From positions 1 through 62,150 of the forward strand of contig PBHE01000022.1 of the NCBI GenBank assembly GCA_002719335.1: 62,150 nucleotides of DNA, written 5' to 3'. A program made the translations under genes and the position numbers. Origin of the DNA: Acidimicrobiaceae bacterium. GTDB taxonomy: Bacteria > Actinomycetota > Acidimicrobiia > Acidimicrobiales > Poriferisodalaceae. The stretch's first letter is position 1. Each line of letters begins with the position of its first letter. The notes under the pieces are model-generated. The model was not told the DNA's origin, ran no database searches, and worked only from the letters and a program-made list of their open reading frames with translations. Below, in pieces: positions 1 through 7,898 of this stretch.

Positions 1-353
1 TTGTCGAAGTAATCGCGCCAAAAAGTGATGAGACCGTCATTGACTTCAAAAATGCCCATCACAGGGAGTTCTATTTGACGGCCACTGCCAGTTTGAAAGC
101 GGTCGAGTCGTTCGTTCATAACAGTGTTGCCCGTAGCCGTTTGCCGAACGACTTCGAACTCCACGGGGCCTTCCCCCTTCAGCAGACCACTGAGGAACTT
201 ATGCATGTCCTCTTTTCCGGTCATATCTCCAATAGGCACGTTGTCGTAGTAACAATCCTCGGAAACATGGTCGAGTGCGGCGTCGAGATCTTTCGCTTCA
301 ATCTTCTCAATGAAGGTGTTAACGACATCTTCAGGGCTAGTTGCTTCGCTCAT
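1..353 (-). CDS. Limonene-1,2-epoxide hydrolase-like protein (C-terminus cut by window edge)
   Basis: The reverse strand has an ATG at 353 and an open frame that runs off the left edge, so about 117 residues are visible. The predicted fold is the small cone-shaped alpha+beta barrel of the SnoaL/LEH families. Two spaced motifs match the catalytic Asp-Arg-Asp triad of limonene-1,2-epoxide hydrolase: RLD near residue 80 and FWRDYFD near residue 112. These enzymes add water to an epoxide in one step in the cytosol. The gene is divergent from an SDR oxidoreductase 56 bp away, which could share its regulation. The real substrate is unknown, and a related SnoaL-like protein without epoxide hydrolase activity remains possible. 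Confidence 0.75.
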   Translation of the reverse strand, partial: MSEATSPEDVVNTFIEKIEAKDLDAALDHVSEDCYYDNVPIGDMTGKEDMHKFLSGLLKGEGPVEFEVVRQTATGNTVMNERLDRFQTGSGRQIELPVMGIFEVNDGLITFWRDYFD

Positions 354-409
354 GCCTCCAATTGTTGCAGGATCCCGTCGGCCTTGCTCATCCGTGGGAG
401 GCTACGTTC

Positions 410-1183
410 ATGCGTTTTGAGAACAAGGTCATTGTTGTAACAGGAGCGGCTGGGGGAATCGGCCTCGCCGCCGTGCGCCGCTTCGCCTCCGAAGGTGCGC
501 GTATCGTCGCAGTTGATCTCCAGGGATCAGATCTAGATGCCGCTCTCTCAGAGGCGGAACCCTTTGGGGTTGATGCTATTGCCTTGACGGCGGACTGCAG
601 TGATGGAGCGGATGTTGCTCGTTACGTTGAGGGATGCGTCGCGGAGTTTGGGCGTCTCGATGTGCTCTTCAATAACGCCGGCATCGAGGGGCGAATCATC
701 GGCCTTCTCGACTACCCCGAGGAAGATTTCGACCGAGTCATCAATGTCAACCTCCGAGGCGTGTGGTTGGGGATGAAGTATTCAGCCCCCGCGATGATCG
801 CAAATGGTGGAGGCGCGATCGTCAATACCGCCTCGGTAGCTGGGTTGATGGGAGCTCGCGGACTCTGCGCCTACGTTGCGAGCAAGCACGGCGTTCTTGG
901 GTTAACTAAATCAGCCGCATTGGAGTTGGTACCCCAGGGTGTTCGAGTCAACGCTGTGTGTCCTTCTCCAATTGAAACGCGAATGATGCGAAGCCTCGAA
1001 GAGGGCTTCGGAGGCGATGAGGCCGAAATGATCCGCAAAGACTTGGCCGCACGAAACCCGATGGGACGTTATGGCGAGCCGGACGAAGTCGCTGCTCTGG
1101 TGGCCTTCCTCGCTTCAGAAGACGCGAGTTACATCAATGGTGGGGTGTACACCGTCGACGGTGGATCCGTAAGCGGAAGATGA
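410..1183 (+). CDS. Short-chain dehydrogenase/reductase (SDR)
   Basis: This is a 257-residue classical SDR, a cytosolic NAD(P)-dependent alcohol or ketone oxidoreductase. It shows the glycine-rich nucleotide motif TGAAGGIG near residue 12, NNAG near residue 88, the catalytic serine in NTASVAG, and the YVASK catalytic pair. The aspartate in AVDLQ at the end of beta-strand 2 suggests NAD rather than NADP. I chose the ATG at 410 because GGGAGG lies about 8 bp upstream and residue 1 then falls at the family start; an upstream in-frame ATG at 341 would add an unlikely extension overlapping the divergent gene. Only 7 bp separate it from the nitrile hydratase genes, so it is probably co-transcribed with them. 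The substrate is unknown. Confidence 0.9.
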   Translation: MRFENKVIVVTGAAGGIGLAAVRRFASEGARIVAVDLQGSDLDAALSEAEPFGVDAIALTADCSDGADVARYVEGCVAEFGRLDVLFNNAGIEGRIIGLLDYPEEDFDRVINVNLRGVWLGMKYSAPAMIANGGGAIVNTASVAGLMGARGLCAYVASKHGVLGLTKSAALELVPQGVRVNAVCPSPIETRMMRSLEEGFGGDEAEMIRKDLAARNPMGRYGEPDEVAALVAFLASEDASYINGGVYTVDGGSVSGR

Positions 1184-1190
1184 CCTGACG

Positions 1191-1904
1191 TTGACCAGAG
1201 CTCGCGGTGTTCACGACATAGGAGGCACCCAAGGGTGGGGGAAGGTACCTCACAGCCCCGATGAGCCACCATTTCATTACGAATGGGAACGACGAGTTCT
1301 AGGCCTCATGTTCCAGGTGCTGCGTCATACGGCGAAGCGTCCCGGTGAGATGCGATACGCGCTAGAACGGCTAGCACCAGACGATTATTTCGATCATGGT
1401 GGCTATTACGGTCGTTGGGAAGCGGTGATGGAATTGCTTCTCGAGGAGTATGGACTCCTCGCCCCAGGTGAGCTAGACGTCCTACTGGGTGCGGCGGACG
1501 GCACGGGCCCGGCTCATCGCGCTTCGCCGATAGCGCCAAAAGATCCACAAAAGTTGCCACCTGACCGAACCGCCCCCTCGCCAAATAGCCGAACCGTTCG
1601 ACGTGAACTCGCTGAACCCCCACTTTTTGGGGTAGGAGATCGCGTGGTAGCTCTGGGGGTTAATCAGACAGACCACACCCGACTACCCGAATACGTCACC
1701 GGTGTGCCTGGCACTGTCATCAAGATTCATCCTGCAGAGGTGTTGCCTGACAGCACCGCTCACGACCTCGGTGAGAGAGCTCAACACGTGTTCTGCGTGG
1801 GATATCACGCTGAGGATCTTTGGGGGAATGAAGCCGAAGCAGGTGTTGTGATTAATGTCGACTTATACGAGAACTATCTGACTGCGGTAGGGGAGGCGGT
1901 GTGA
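1191..1904 (+). CDS. nthB: Nitrile hydratase beta subunit
   Basis: The protein has 237 residues and the beta-subunit N-terminal signature GVHDIGG followed by FHYEWERRV. The C-terminal half (from about residue 145) holds the SH3-like barrel with GDRVV and the VTGVPGTV segment typical of the family. The beta subunit packs on the metal-bearing alpha subunit, and together they hydrate nitriles to amides in the cytosol. The beta-before-alpha order is the one seen in cobalt-type operons. The start is probably the TTG at 1191, just after the SDR stop. The linker at about residues 105-140 is rich in Pro, Ala and Ser. The last four bases overlap the alpha gene. Confidence 0.93.
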   Translation: MTRARGVHDIGGTQGWGKVPHSPDEPPFHYEWERRVLGLMFQVLRHTAKRPGEMRYALERLAPDDYFDHGGYYGRWEAVMELLLEEYGLLAPGELDVLLGAADGTGPAHRASPIAPKDPQKLPPDRTAPSPNSRTVRRELAEPPLFGVGDRVVALGVNQTDHTRLPEYVTGVPGTVIKIHPAEVLPDSTAHDLGERAQHVFCVGYHAEDLWGNEAEAGVVINVDLYENYLTAVGEAV

Positions 1905-2509
1905 GTTCTGGAACAGATCACCACCAACAAATTGACTCTCGTTCACCAGAGGTGCGAACTGAAGCACTTGAAGACTTACTCGTTGAGAAGGGGATCGTCG
2001 ACCGGTCGCGTGTCGATGCTCTGATCGACCGCTTCGAAAATGATCTTGGCCCAATGGTTGGCGCTCGCCTCGTCGCGAAAGCATGGATCAGTTCTGAATT
2101 TCGGGAGCGCCTTCTCGCGGACGCTGATGAAGTCCTAGCTACCGAAGACATTCAAGGCGCGGAGATGGAACATATCGAAGTGAAGGCCAACGAGCCCGGG
2201 GTCCACAATGTCGTGGTTTGTACGTTGTGCTCTTGCTACCCCTGGGCCCTCCTCGGCTTGCCGCCGAATTGGTACAAGAGCCCCGAATACCGAGCCAGAG
2301 TGGTGCGGGAACCTCGAAAGGTTCTTAGTGAAATGGGCTTGTCTCTTGACGCTGAAACCGAGGTGCGGGTGTGGGACAGCAGTTCAGAAACCCGTTTTCT
2401 CGTGCTCCCCGAACAGCCCGAAGGTACCGGCCACCTTGGCCTAGAAGAACTAGCGCACCTAGTGACTAGAGATTCCATGATTGGAGTGACAAAGGCACAA
2501 GCGCCGTGA
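1901..2509 (+). CDS. nthA: Nitrile hydratase alpha subunit, cobalt type
   Basis: The 202-residue protein carries the metal-binding claw CTLCSCY (C107, C110, S111, C112), in which the middle cysteines are normally oxidised to sulfinic and sulfenic acids. Thr after the first Cys and Tyr after the last are the hallmarks of the Co(III) class; the Fe class has CSLCSCT. It forms the active site for nitrile hydration with the beta subunit. The GTG start at 1901 overlaps the beta stop as GTGA and is preceded by GGGGAGG, so the two are translationally coupled. The N-terminal tail has an unusual HHQQ stretch. No amidase gene lies next to the operon, so the amide product must be handled elsewhere. Confidence 0.95.
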   Translation: MSSGTDHHQQIDSRSPEVRTEALEDLLVEKGIVDRSRVDALIDRFENDLGPMVGARLVAKAWISSEFRERLLADADEVLATEDIQGAEMEHIEVKANEPGVHNVVVCTLCSCYPWALLGLPPNWYKSPEYRARVVREPRKVLSEMGLSLDAETEVRVWDSSSETRFLVLPEQPEGTGHLGLEELAHLVTRDSMIGVTKAQAP

Positions 2510-2844
2510 CCGAGGCTGAGATCCTCGAGGGCTCCCTCACTGCCCCACCCCGACTCAATGGAGAGTTGGTTTTCGAGGCACCATGGCAAAGCCGAGCCTT
2601 CGGCGTAACAGCCGACCTAGTCGAATCCGGATGTTTTAGTTGGGAAGATTTCCGGATTCGGTTGATTGTGGCGATTGACGCCTGGGAGTCGACAGACGTT
2701 ACCGAGCGGCAGTCATGGGACTACTACACCTGTTGGGTCAGCGCGCTTGAACAAATGCTGAGCGATTCGACACTGCTCGATTCGACAGAATTGGATGGAC
2801 GCGCCGTCGCTTATGCAGATCGACCACACGGCCACGACCACTAA
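2506..2844 (+). CDS. Nitrile hydratase accessory/activator protein
   Basis: This 112-residue protein resembles the N-terminal half of the beta subunit (FEAPWQSRAFG, then a W-rich helical segment), which is characteristic of small activators of the NhlE/P14K type. In cobalt nitrile hydratases these proteins deliver the metallated alpha subunit into the apoenzyme (self-subunit swapping). The C-terminus ends in HGHDH, a plausible metal-binding tail (inference). The GTG start at 2506 overlaps the alpha stop by four bases, so it belongs to the same operon. The gene ends with CAC TAA inside a dyad shared with the convergent NUDIX gene. Confidence 0.85.
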   Translation: MTEAEILEGSLTAPPRLNGELVFEAPWQSRAFGVTADLVESGCFSWEDFRIRLIVAIDAWESTDVTERQSWDYYTCWVSALEQMLSDSTLLDSTELDGRAVAYADRPHGHDH

Positions 2845-2871
2845 CTCGTAACGATCCAAAGCCGTTAGTGG
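2838..2871. terminator. Inverted repeat spanning two convergent stop codons
   Basis: CCACTAAC at 2838-2845 pairs perfectly with GTTAGTGG at 2864-2871 (8 bp, 18-nt loop). Each arm contains the final His-TAA of one of the convergent genes: the nitrile hydratase activator on plus and the NUDIX gene on minus. There is no T tract on either side, so termination function is inferred from position only. Confidence 0.35.
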
Positions 2872-3584
2872 CTGAGATTCGATTCGTTACCGTCATGCTC
2901 TTCCCACCACCAGGCGGACTGCAGCATGTAGCAGCGTCGACGCGGACCGGGTGCCGCCAAGTCCAGAGAGTCATACGAGACATCTCCTGAGTAGAACGCG
3001 ACCATTCCCGGGTCGGAGCCGTCGACCTGCTTGATGTGGGTGTGGAAACACTCTGGATTTTGGACCGCAGCACTGGCATCAGAAACGGTTCGGAATTGTT
3101 CGAGCCAATTGAGAGTGCAAAAAGTAGGAGTGACTATCTCGATTTCGCCAGCAGCGCGTAACCGCAAAGCGTTAGCAGGAGTCATCCAGTGATGTTCCGT
3201 GATCTCTCCGTGGTCTATTGCAACGTCGAGATCTGCTGGCGCCAGGGCTAGAAAGAACTGTGTAGAGAAACGCTTTGGTCGAACCGCAGGGGGAAGCCAG
3301 TGCGCGAAATGATGTAATTCGGTATCGCCGAGATCAACACCGGCCTCCTCTCTCGCTTCGCGAACCGCAGCCGCACGAAACCCGCGACCGTTGCCACCGT
3401 CGCACACAGAGACTTGCTTCTCATCCTCTCGATCGGATGGGTCAACTCTGCCTCCGGGGAAAACCCACATTCCTCCGAAATAAATTTTGGAATTGCGGCG
3501 GAGCATCAAAACTTCAATGTCTTCGTCTGTATCTCTGGCGACTACCACGGTTGCCGCATCAATTGGTTCTGGTGCGACGCTCAC
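2865..3584 (-). CDS. NUDIX hydrolase with expanded Nudix box
   Basis: This 239-residue cytosolic NUDIX protein would cleave a nucleoside diphosphate linked to another group, with Mg2+. The Nudix box is split: GGRVDP near residue 43 and AAAVREAREEAGV near residue 71, separated by about 20 extra residues. That spacing resembles the NUDT19/CoA-pyrophosphatase-like branch, so a nucleotide or CoA derivative is a reasonable substrate guess. The GTG start at 3584 overlaps the upstream HAD-gene stop as GTGA, making it the last gene of a four-gene minus-strand operon beginning near 6681. Coupling to a nucleotidase suggests nucleotide clean-up or salvage. Confidence 0.85.
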   Translation of the reverse strand: MSVAPEPIDAATVVVARDTDEDIEVLMLRRNSKIYFGGMWVFPGGRVDPSDREDEKQVSVCDGGNGRGFRAAAVREAREEAGVDLGDTELHHFAHWLPPAVRPKRFSTQFFLALAPADLDVAIDHGEITEHHWMTPANALRLRAAGEIEIVTPTFCTLNWLEQFRTVSDASAAVQNPECFHTHIKQVDGSDPGMVAFYSGDVSYDSLDLAAPGPRRRCYMLQSAWWWEEHDGNESNLSH

Positions 3585-4231
3585 GATTGCTCCTTAGTTC
3601 TTTCGAGAAGTCGGTCTGCGCCGGCGCCAAATCCCGGTAATTGTTGCGGAATCGAACCCGCATGGTCGGCCGCTAACTTCAAAACGACCCCTTCGAGTTC
3701 TGGCCAAGAAGATACCCGAGGGCCATCTATGTGACGGTTGTATGGCTGATCGAACGTGATCACTGTGTGACCAGCTTCTCGCAAGCCCTCAACGTTGTGC
3801 GGGCCATCGTCGACGTAAGCATGAGCGGCAACATCAGGTTTCTCTCCGACGAAGCAAACATCTCGATAAGGAATACGTTGCTGGTCGAGCCATTGAGCAG
3901 TGTCTGCGATCGCGACCGCATGCCCCCAGTTGACATACAAACGGTGGGTGACGATGCGAATCCAAACACCAGCATCGGACAAGCGCCATAGTGCTTCTGC
4001 GCATCCCGGCATTACCTTCATGTCTCTAAACATTCGGTGTTCAAGCACCGCTACCCGGTGTAGGCGTTCAAAGTCATCGGGTCCGAAACCCCACTCACGG
4101 AAATCCCAACTTCGCTCCAAGGGAAGTGAGTCTTCGTCAACGCCAAGTTCTCTGGCGACGATCTCGCGGAACATTTCGGTGTGTTGCCCACAGACCCCGT
4201 CAAGGTCAACTCCGAGAATAAAATCGTTCAT
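3581..4231 (-). CDS. HAD-superfamily 5'(3')-deoxyribonucleotidase-like phosphatase
   Basis: The 216-residue protein opens with VDLDGV, the nucleophile and acid/base aspartates of HAD motif I (about residues 8-12). It has a Thr-His-Arg motif II around residue 96 and the acidic AYVDDGPHNV motif IV near residue 138 with EKPD just before it. This matches the NT5C-type deoxyribonucleotidase branch, which removes 5' phosphates from (d)NMPs in the cytosol. The ATG at 4231 overlaps the upstream gene's TGA as ATGA, so translation is coupled to the ChaN-like gene. Substrate specificity cannot be read from sequence. Confidence 0.75.
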   Translation of the reverse strand: MNDFILGVDLDGVCGQHTEMFREIVARELGVDEDSLPLERSWDFREWGFGPDDFERLHRVAVLEHRMFRDMKVMPGCAEALWRLSDAGVWIRIVTHRLYVNWGHAVAIADTAQWLDQQRIPYRDVCFVGEKPDVAAHAYVDDGPHNVEGLREAGHTVITFDQPYNRHIDGPRVSSWPELEGVVLKLAADHAGSIPQQLPGFGAGADRLLERTKEQS

Positions 4232-5352
4232 GAACGTCGTCTCCTGAACCGGCCGCGCTTTTCTGATGGCTCCTCGGCTACGGGGAGCCTTGGCCAGGAA
4301 TCTGAAAGTTTGAGTTGTCCGTCCCGACGTATCTCTTCAAGTTCGACCGCTGTCCATGGCTCTGGTCTTGGGTCGAGAGCTCGATAGCGCGCTTCTAGTT
4401 CCGGGAAATTGTCATCCGTTATGACACCTTCAATTAATTGGCATGGCGCCCAGGTTTCGATGTTGCCTAACCAGATGTAACTGTCAGCAATATCGCGGAG
4501 CCTCAACGATGTTTCGGTGCCATCTATGGAGCCGACCACTTCGTTCACCGCGACGTTGCCGAGCGTTGAAAGGTGAAGAGAGATACCGAGCTCTTCGGGA
4601 TGTTCAGGTGCTGCCGCGACCAAAGATTCAACTCTTTCAATAGCGCCACTATCCGCGACAGCTCCGTGAAACACGACCCGAGCCACGCCTTCTCCCATCC
4701 ATCGATGAAGAAGATTGCCCACGCTCACAGTCGGGAAACCATCTACCCACTGAATCAGCCCGGTGGTGGTGCGCTCCGCCGATAACAAAACCACAGCGCG
4801 TTGTCCTCGGCGAAGGACTTCATTAGTCAATGTGTTTGCCATATGAAAGGCCGCTATGTCGCGATAGTGACCTCCCATCCACCAATTCCGTAGCTCTAAT
4901 TCAGTGGCTGATCTCCCATCCAGAAGTTCAGGATCCTCAATATGGGTGGGTAAACCTAGGCCAATGACCCGAAAGGGGTCAGCGTCTGCATCGAGACTGC
5001 GATTCAGTGACCAGGCGGCCTTAAGAACGTCGGCGTATTCGCGATAAGTGAAGCCGATACCAAGTAGATCGACAAACAAATCGGTGCATCGGCTCTCGTT
5101 CCATGACTCCGCCGAAACAAGATCATCGAGTCGCTCTTGAGATCGATCGTGCGTGAACTCCCACGCCAGGTTGGTGACACCGGCCGAGTAAAGCTGGGGC
5201 AACGAGTCCGCCACAAAACGAACATGCTGCGAGATTCCGACTTGGTCGCCGAGCAGCACCAACTGTTTAGACGCGGCTAGCTCTACAAGGTGGGCCGTAG
5301 CTGATTGCAGCGAAGACTCCGGCAGTTCACTTGTTTCCACCGGTTCGGTCAT
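4228..5352 (-). CDS. Unrecognised protein, possible ChaN/erythromycin-esterase-like fold (paralogue 1)
   Basis: I do not recognise this 374-residue protein with certainty. Near residue 30 it has LVLLGDQVGISQH, followed by a helix and AGVTNLAWEF, a layout recalling the first strand-helix-strand and Glu of ChaN and EreA-type proteins. A middle block (FTYREYADVLKAAW then FRVIGLG, about residues 105-130) is shared with the upstream neighbour, so the two are divergent tandem paralogues. The C-terminus is basic (KRGRFRRRRS). There is no signal peptide or membrane segment. It lies 18 bp after its paralogue and overlaps the nucleotidase gene downstream. A hydrolase or ligand-binding role is speculation. 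Confidence 0.6.
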   Translation of the reverse strand: MTEPVETSELPESSLQSATAHLVELAASKQLVLLGDQVGISQHVRFVADSLPQLYSAGVTNLAWEFTHDRSQERLDDLVSAESWNESRCTDLFVDLLGIGFTYREYADVLKAAWSLNRSLDADADPFRVIGLGLPTHIEDPELLDGRSATELELRNWWMGGHYRDIAAFHMANTLTNEVLRRGQRAVVLLSAERTTTGLIQWVDGFPTVSVGNLLHRWMGEGVARVVFHGAVADSGAIERVESLVAAAPEHPEELGISLHLSTLGNVAVNEVVGSIDGTETSLRLRDIADSYIWLGNIETWAPCQLIEGVITDDNFPELEARYRALDPRPEPWTAVELEEIRRDGQLKLSDSWPRLPVAEEPSEKRGRFRRRRS

Positions 5353-5370
5353 CCCTGCACCATCGCGCGC

Positions 5371-6681
5371 TTAGACGATCTGCGTCCAGCTGAGTTCAGC
5401 TGACGCGGCAGCGTTACTGAGCGCGGCCTCGAAATCATTGACTGTCGCGTTGGAACTGCGAAGATGAGGGTCAAGTGACCACTTTCGGGCTTCAGCGAGA
5501 TTTCCGTCATCAAACAATCCTGGCAGAGGAGTGGGTCCTCGTACATTGCTCGCAGTTTCAAGAAATACCCAACCGTGCGCAAATTGAGAAAGGTCGCCTC
5601 CGTCGGCAGAAGTTGAGCATGAGAGCCGACCAATTGGACCAGAACTTACGTCGAAAGCGATTGGAAAATGAGGCCTATTGGGATGAGCTAAAGCAGCGTC
5701 TAAATAGCCGTCCGCGGGAAGAGTGAAAAAGCCGTGCTCGCCGTTAGCTGTGAAGGGTTGGTGAATTAGAACCGTCGTTGCTTGGTCAGCGATGGCGCTA
5801 TAGACGTGATTTCCGCAGCCCACAACTCGGCCGTCAACGATTTCTGTATCAATGCGGTCGTTTATGGAGTGCGGTCGCCGTCTCAGTCGCGTAAGCGCAT
5901 TCCCTGTTCGCGTCAGAACTAACGCTTTCTGGCCCTTGTCGACAAATTCTCGTAGCAACACCTCGGCCATATGTCGCGAAGCTGGACCCCGAGGACGCAG
6001 GTGTTCCCACGCATACGGCGAAAGCAGGTCGGCGCTTTCGGTTACGGCGTCGATGTCTATGTCGTAGTCGAGTGCGACTACTCGAAAGATCGGCGAATTC
6101 GGGCTGCGCGTCCGGTTGACGCCCCAAGCTGAACGCAGAATGTCCAGATATTCGACGTAGGCAAAGTGATGGCGTAACCCCCACCTAAATAGGGCCGACC
6201 GAGCGATACCTTCATCGAATTGTGGAGCATTAACGAGTTCGTCCAACAACGATTGATCGTCCACGCATGCCCACTCAATTCCCAAGAGTTGCACGCCGGC
6301 CCCGCGTACTGCAGGAATTAATTCCTGCATGAATAAACCCGTCCGTCGCGACGGCAAATCATGTCCGACGAAGACGATTTCATGTCGACCGAAGAGGTTT
6401 GCGATGTAGTCGAGGGGATCACGGCCAACTAACGAGATCTCATCGATAATCAAATCAAGCCGGTTTGGATCCACAGATGAGAGATGCCGGCGTTGTCGAA
6501 AGTGCTCGACAGTTTCAAGCATCGCTTCGTCGTCGCGTGAACTCACTTGACTGAGAGTACCTAGCTCTAAACCGCCGGCGATAGCCGCGCCCATATATTC
6601 GGTTCGGTCATAGCCGATACTCGGCCAGCCCTCAGCGTATGGTGAAGGAACTTCCCTGGTTGCAGACCAAGAAAGCGACAA
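5371..6681 (-). CDS. Unrecognised protein, possible ChaN/erythromycin-esterase-like fold (paralogue 2)
   Basis: This 436-residue protein aligns by eye with its downstream neighbour: IVFVGHDLPSRR then AGVQLLGIEW (about residues 100-135), a YVEYLDILRSAW block with FRVVALD (about 175-205), and a matching C-terminal region. The first 95 residues have no counterpart in the shorter paralogue. The start is uncertain: the longest frame begins at a TTG (6681) nearly abutting divergent mshC, with an in-frame ATG at 6594 and no clear ribosome site at either. It would be the first gene of the operon that includes the paralogue, a HAD nucleotidase and a NUDIX hydrolase. Function unknown. Confidence 0.6.
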   Translation of the reverse strand: MSLSWSATREVPSPYAEGWPSIGYDRTEYMGAAIAGGLELGTLSQVSSRDDEAMLETVEHFRQRRHLSSVDPNRLDLIIDEISLVGRDPLDYIANLFGRHEIVFVGHDLPSRRTGLFMQELIPAVRGAGVQLLGIEWACVDDQSLLDELVNAPQFDEGIARSALFRWGLRHHFAYVEYLDILRSAWGVNRTRSPNSPIFRVVALDYDIDIDAVTESADLLSPYAWEHLRPRGPASRHMAEVLLREFVDKGQKALVLTRTGNALTRLRRRPHSINDRIDTEIVDGRVVGCGNHVYSAIADQATTVLIHQPFTANGEHGFFTLPADGYLDAALAHPNRPHFPIAFDVSSGPIGRLSCSTSADGGDLSQFAHGWVFLETASNVRGPTPLPGLFDDGNLAEARKWSLDPHLRSSNATVNDFEAALSNAAASAELSWTQIV

Positions 6682-6686
6682 CCTCT

Positions 6687-7853
6687 ATGACAATGCGTCT
6701 GTATGACACCGCCCGTCAGGAAATAGTTGATCTTGAGTTGGGCGATCACGTTCGAATGTACGTGTGCGGAATAACTCCCTACGACTCAACTCATCTCGGT
6801 CACGCAGCGACTTACCTGACCTATGACCTTATTATTCGAAGACTCGAAGACCTCGGACATACCGTTGAACTTGTCAGGAATGTCACCGACGTCGACGACA
6901 GCATCTTGCCCAAAGCACGGGAGCTAGGTATCGATTTTCTCCAACTCGCCGAGTCAGAGATAAACCGCTTCACCCAAGACATGGAGGCGCTTAATACACG
7001 CCCAGCGGCCCTGGAGCCTCGAGCGACGGAATCCATCGTAGGCATGATCGAACTAATTCGTGGTTTGGAAAGCGGCGGCCACACTTACACGGTCGACGGC
7101 GTCACCTATTTCGACGTAACAACTTTCGTATCTTTCGGTGAGCTGTCGCATCTGACCAACGAAGAGATGACCGCTTTGGCCGCCGAAAGAGGCGGCTCCC
7201 CTGATGACCCGCGACAGCGAAACGCTTTGGATTTTGTTTTGTGGCAACCGAGCGCCGACGACGAACCTCGATGGGATTCACCATTTGGGGCAGGCCGCCC
7301 TGGCTGGCATATCGAGTGTTCGGCTATGAGTATGGACGCTCTTGGAACAACAATTGATATTCATGGTGGAGGGGAAGACCTCATTTTCCCTCATCACGAA
7401 TGCGAGATCGCACAAAGCGAATCCGTAACGGGTGTGACCTTCTCCCGATATTGGGTTCATACGGGGCTCGTGGGGTACCAAGGAACGAAAATGTCGAAAT
7501 CCCTCGGCAATTTGGTATTTGTTTCTGATCTCCGCCAAGAGATCGACCCGCGAGCTATCCGACTTGCTCTCATGGCGCACCACTACCGGTCTAATTTTGA
7601 GTGGTTCGATGAAGAGGCGTCGGATGCTCAATCTGATCTCGACCGCCTTGTTCGGGCCGCAGGCAAAGCCGACCCTGTCTCACACGGTCCATTGGTCGAT
7701 GAAGTGCGAAGTGCGCTGGATGATGACCTCGACACGCCTCGTGTACGTGCCGCCCTTCTTGGCGCGGCGCAATCGATCGAAGATGGAGCAGGGCCTCCAC
7801 ATCGTGGGTGCCTAGTTGCGGCGGCGTCGTTGTGCGGTATCGACCTTCATTGA
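6687..7853 (+). CDS. mshC: Cysteine--1-D-myo-inosityl glucosaminide ligase (mycothiol synthesis)
   Basis: MshC joins cysteine to GlcN-inositol with ATP, the third committed step of mycothiol synthesis in Actinobacteria. The protein is a cysteinyl-tRNA-synthetase-like class I fold: VCGITPYDSTHLGHAATY near the N-terminus (zinc Cys plus HIGH-like motif), WHIECSAM and HHECE as further zinc ligands, and KMSKSLGN. The phrase CGITPYD plus the short C-terminus lacking the tRNA-binding domain distinguishes MshC from CysS. Length is 388 residues from the ATG at 6687; an upstream ATG at 6639 would give 404 residues and overlap the divergent gene. It establishes mycothiol metabolism, hence an actinobacterial host. 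Confidence 0.9.
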   Translation: MTMRLYDTARQEIVDLELGDHVRMYVCGITPYDSTHLGHAATYLTYDLIIRRLEDLGHTVELVRNVTDVDDSILPKARELGIDFLQLAESEINRFTQDMEALNTRPAALEPRATESIVGMIELIRGLESGGHTYTVDGVTYFDVTTFVSFGELSHLTNEEMTALAAERGGSPDDPRQRNALDFVLWQPSADDEPRWDSPFGAGRPGWHIECSAMSMDALGTTIDIHGGGEDLIFPHHECEIAQSESVTGVTFSRYWVHTGLVGYQGTKMSKSLGNLVFVSDLRQEIDPRAIRLALMAHHYRSNFEWFDEEASDAQSDLDRLVRAAGKADPVSHGPLVDEVRSALDDDLDTPRVRAALLGAAQSIEDGAGPPHRGCLVAAASLCGIDLH

Positions 7854-7898
7854 AATTGCGAACCGAACCAGGAGCGAAGCGGGGTTAGCCTGTCATTA

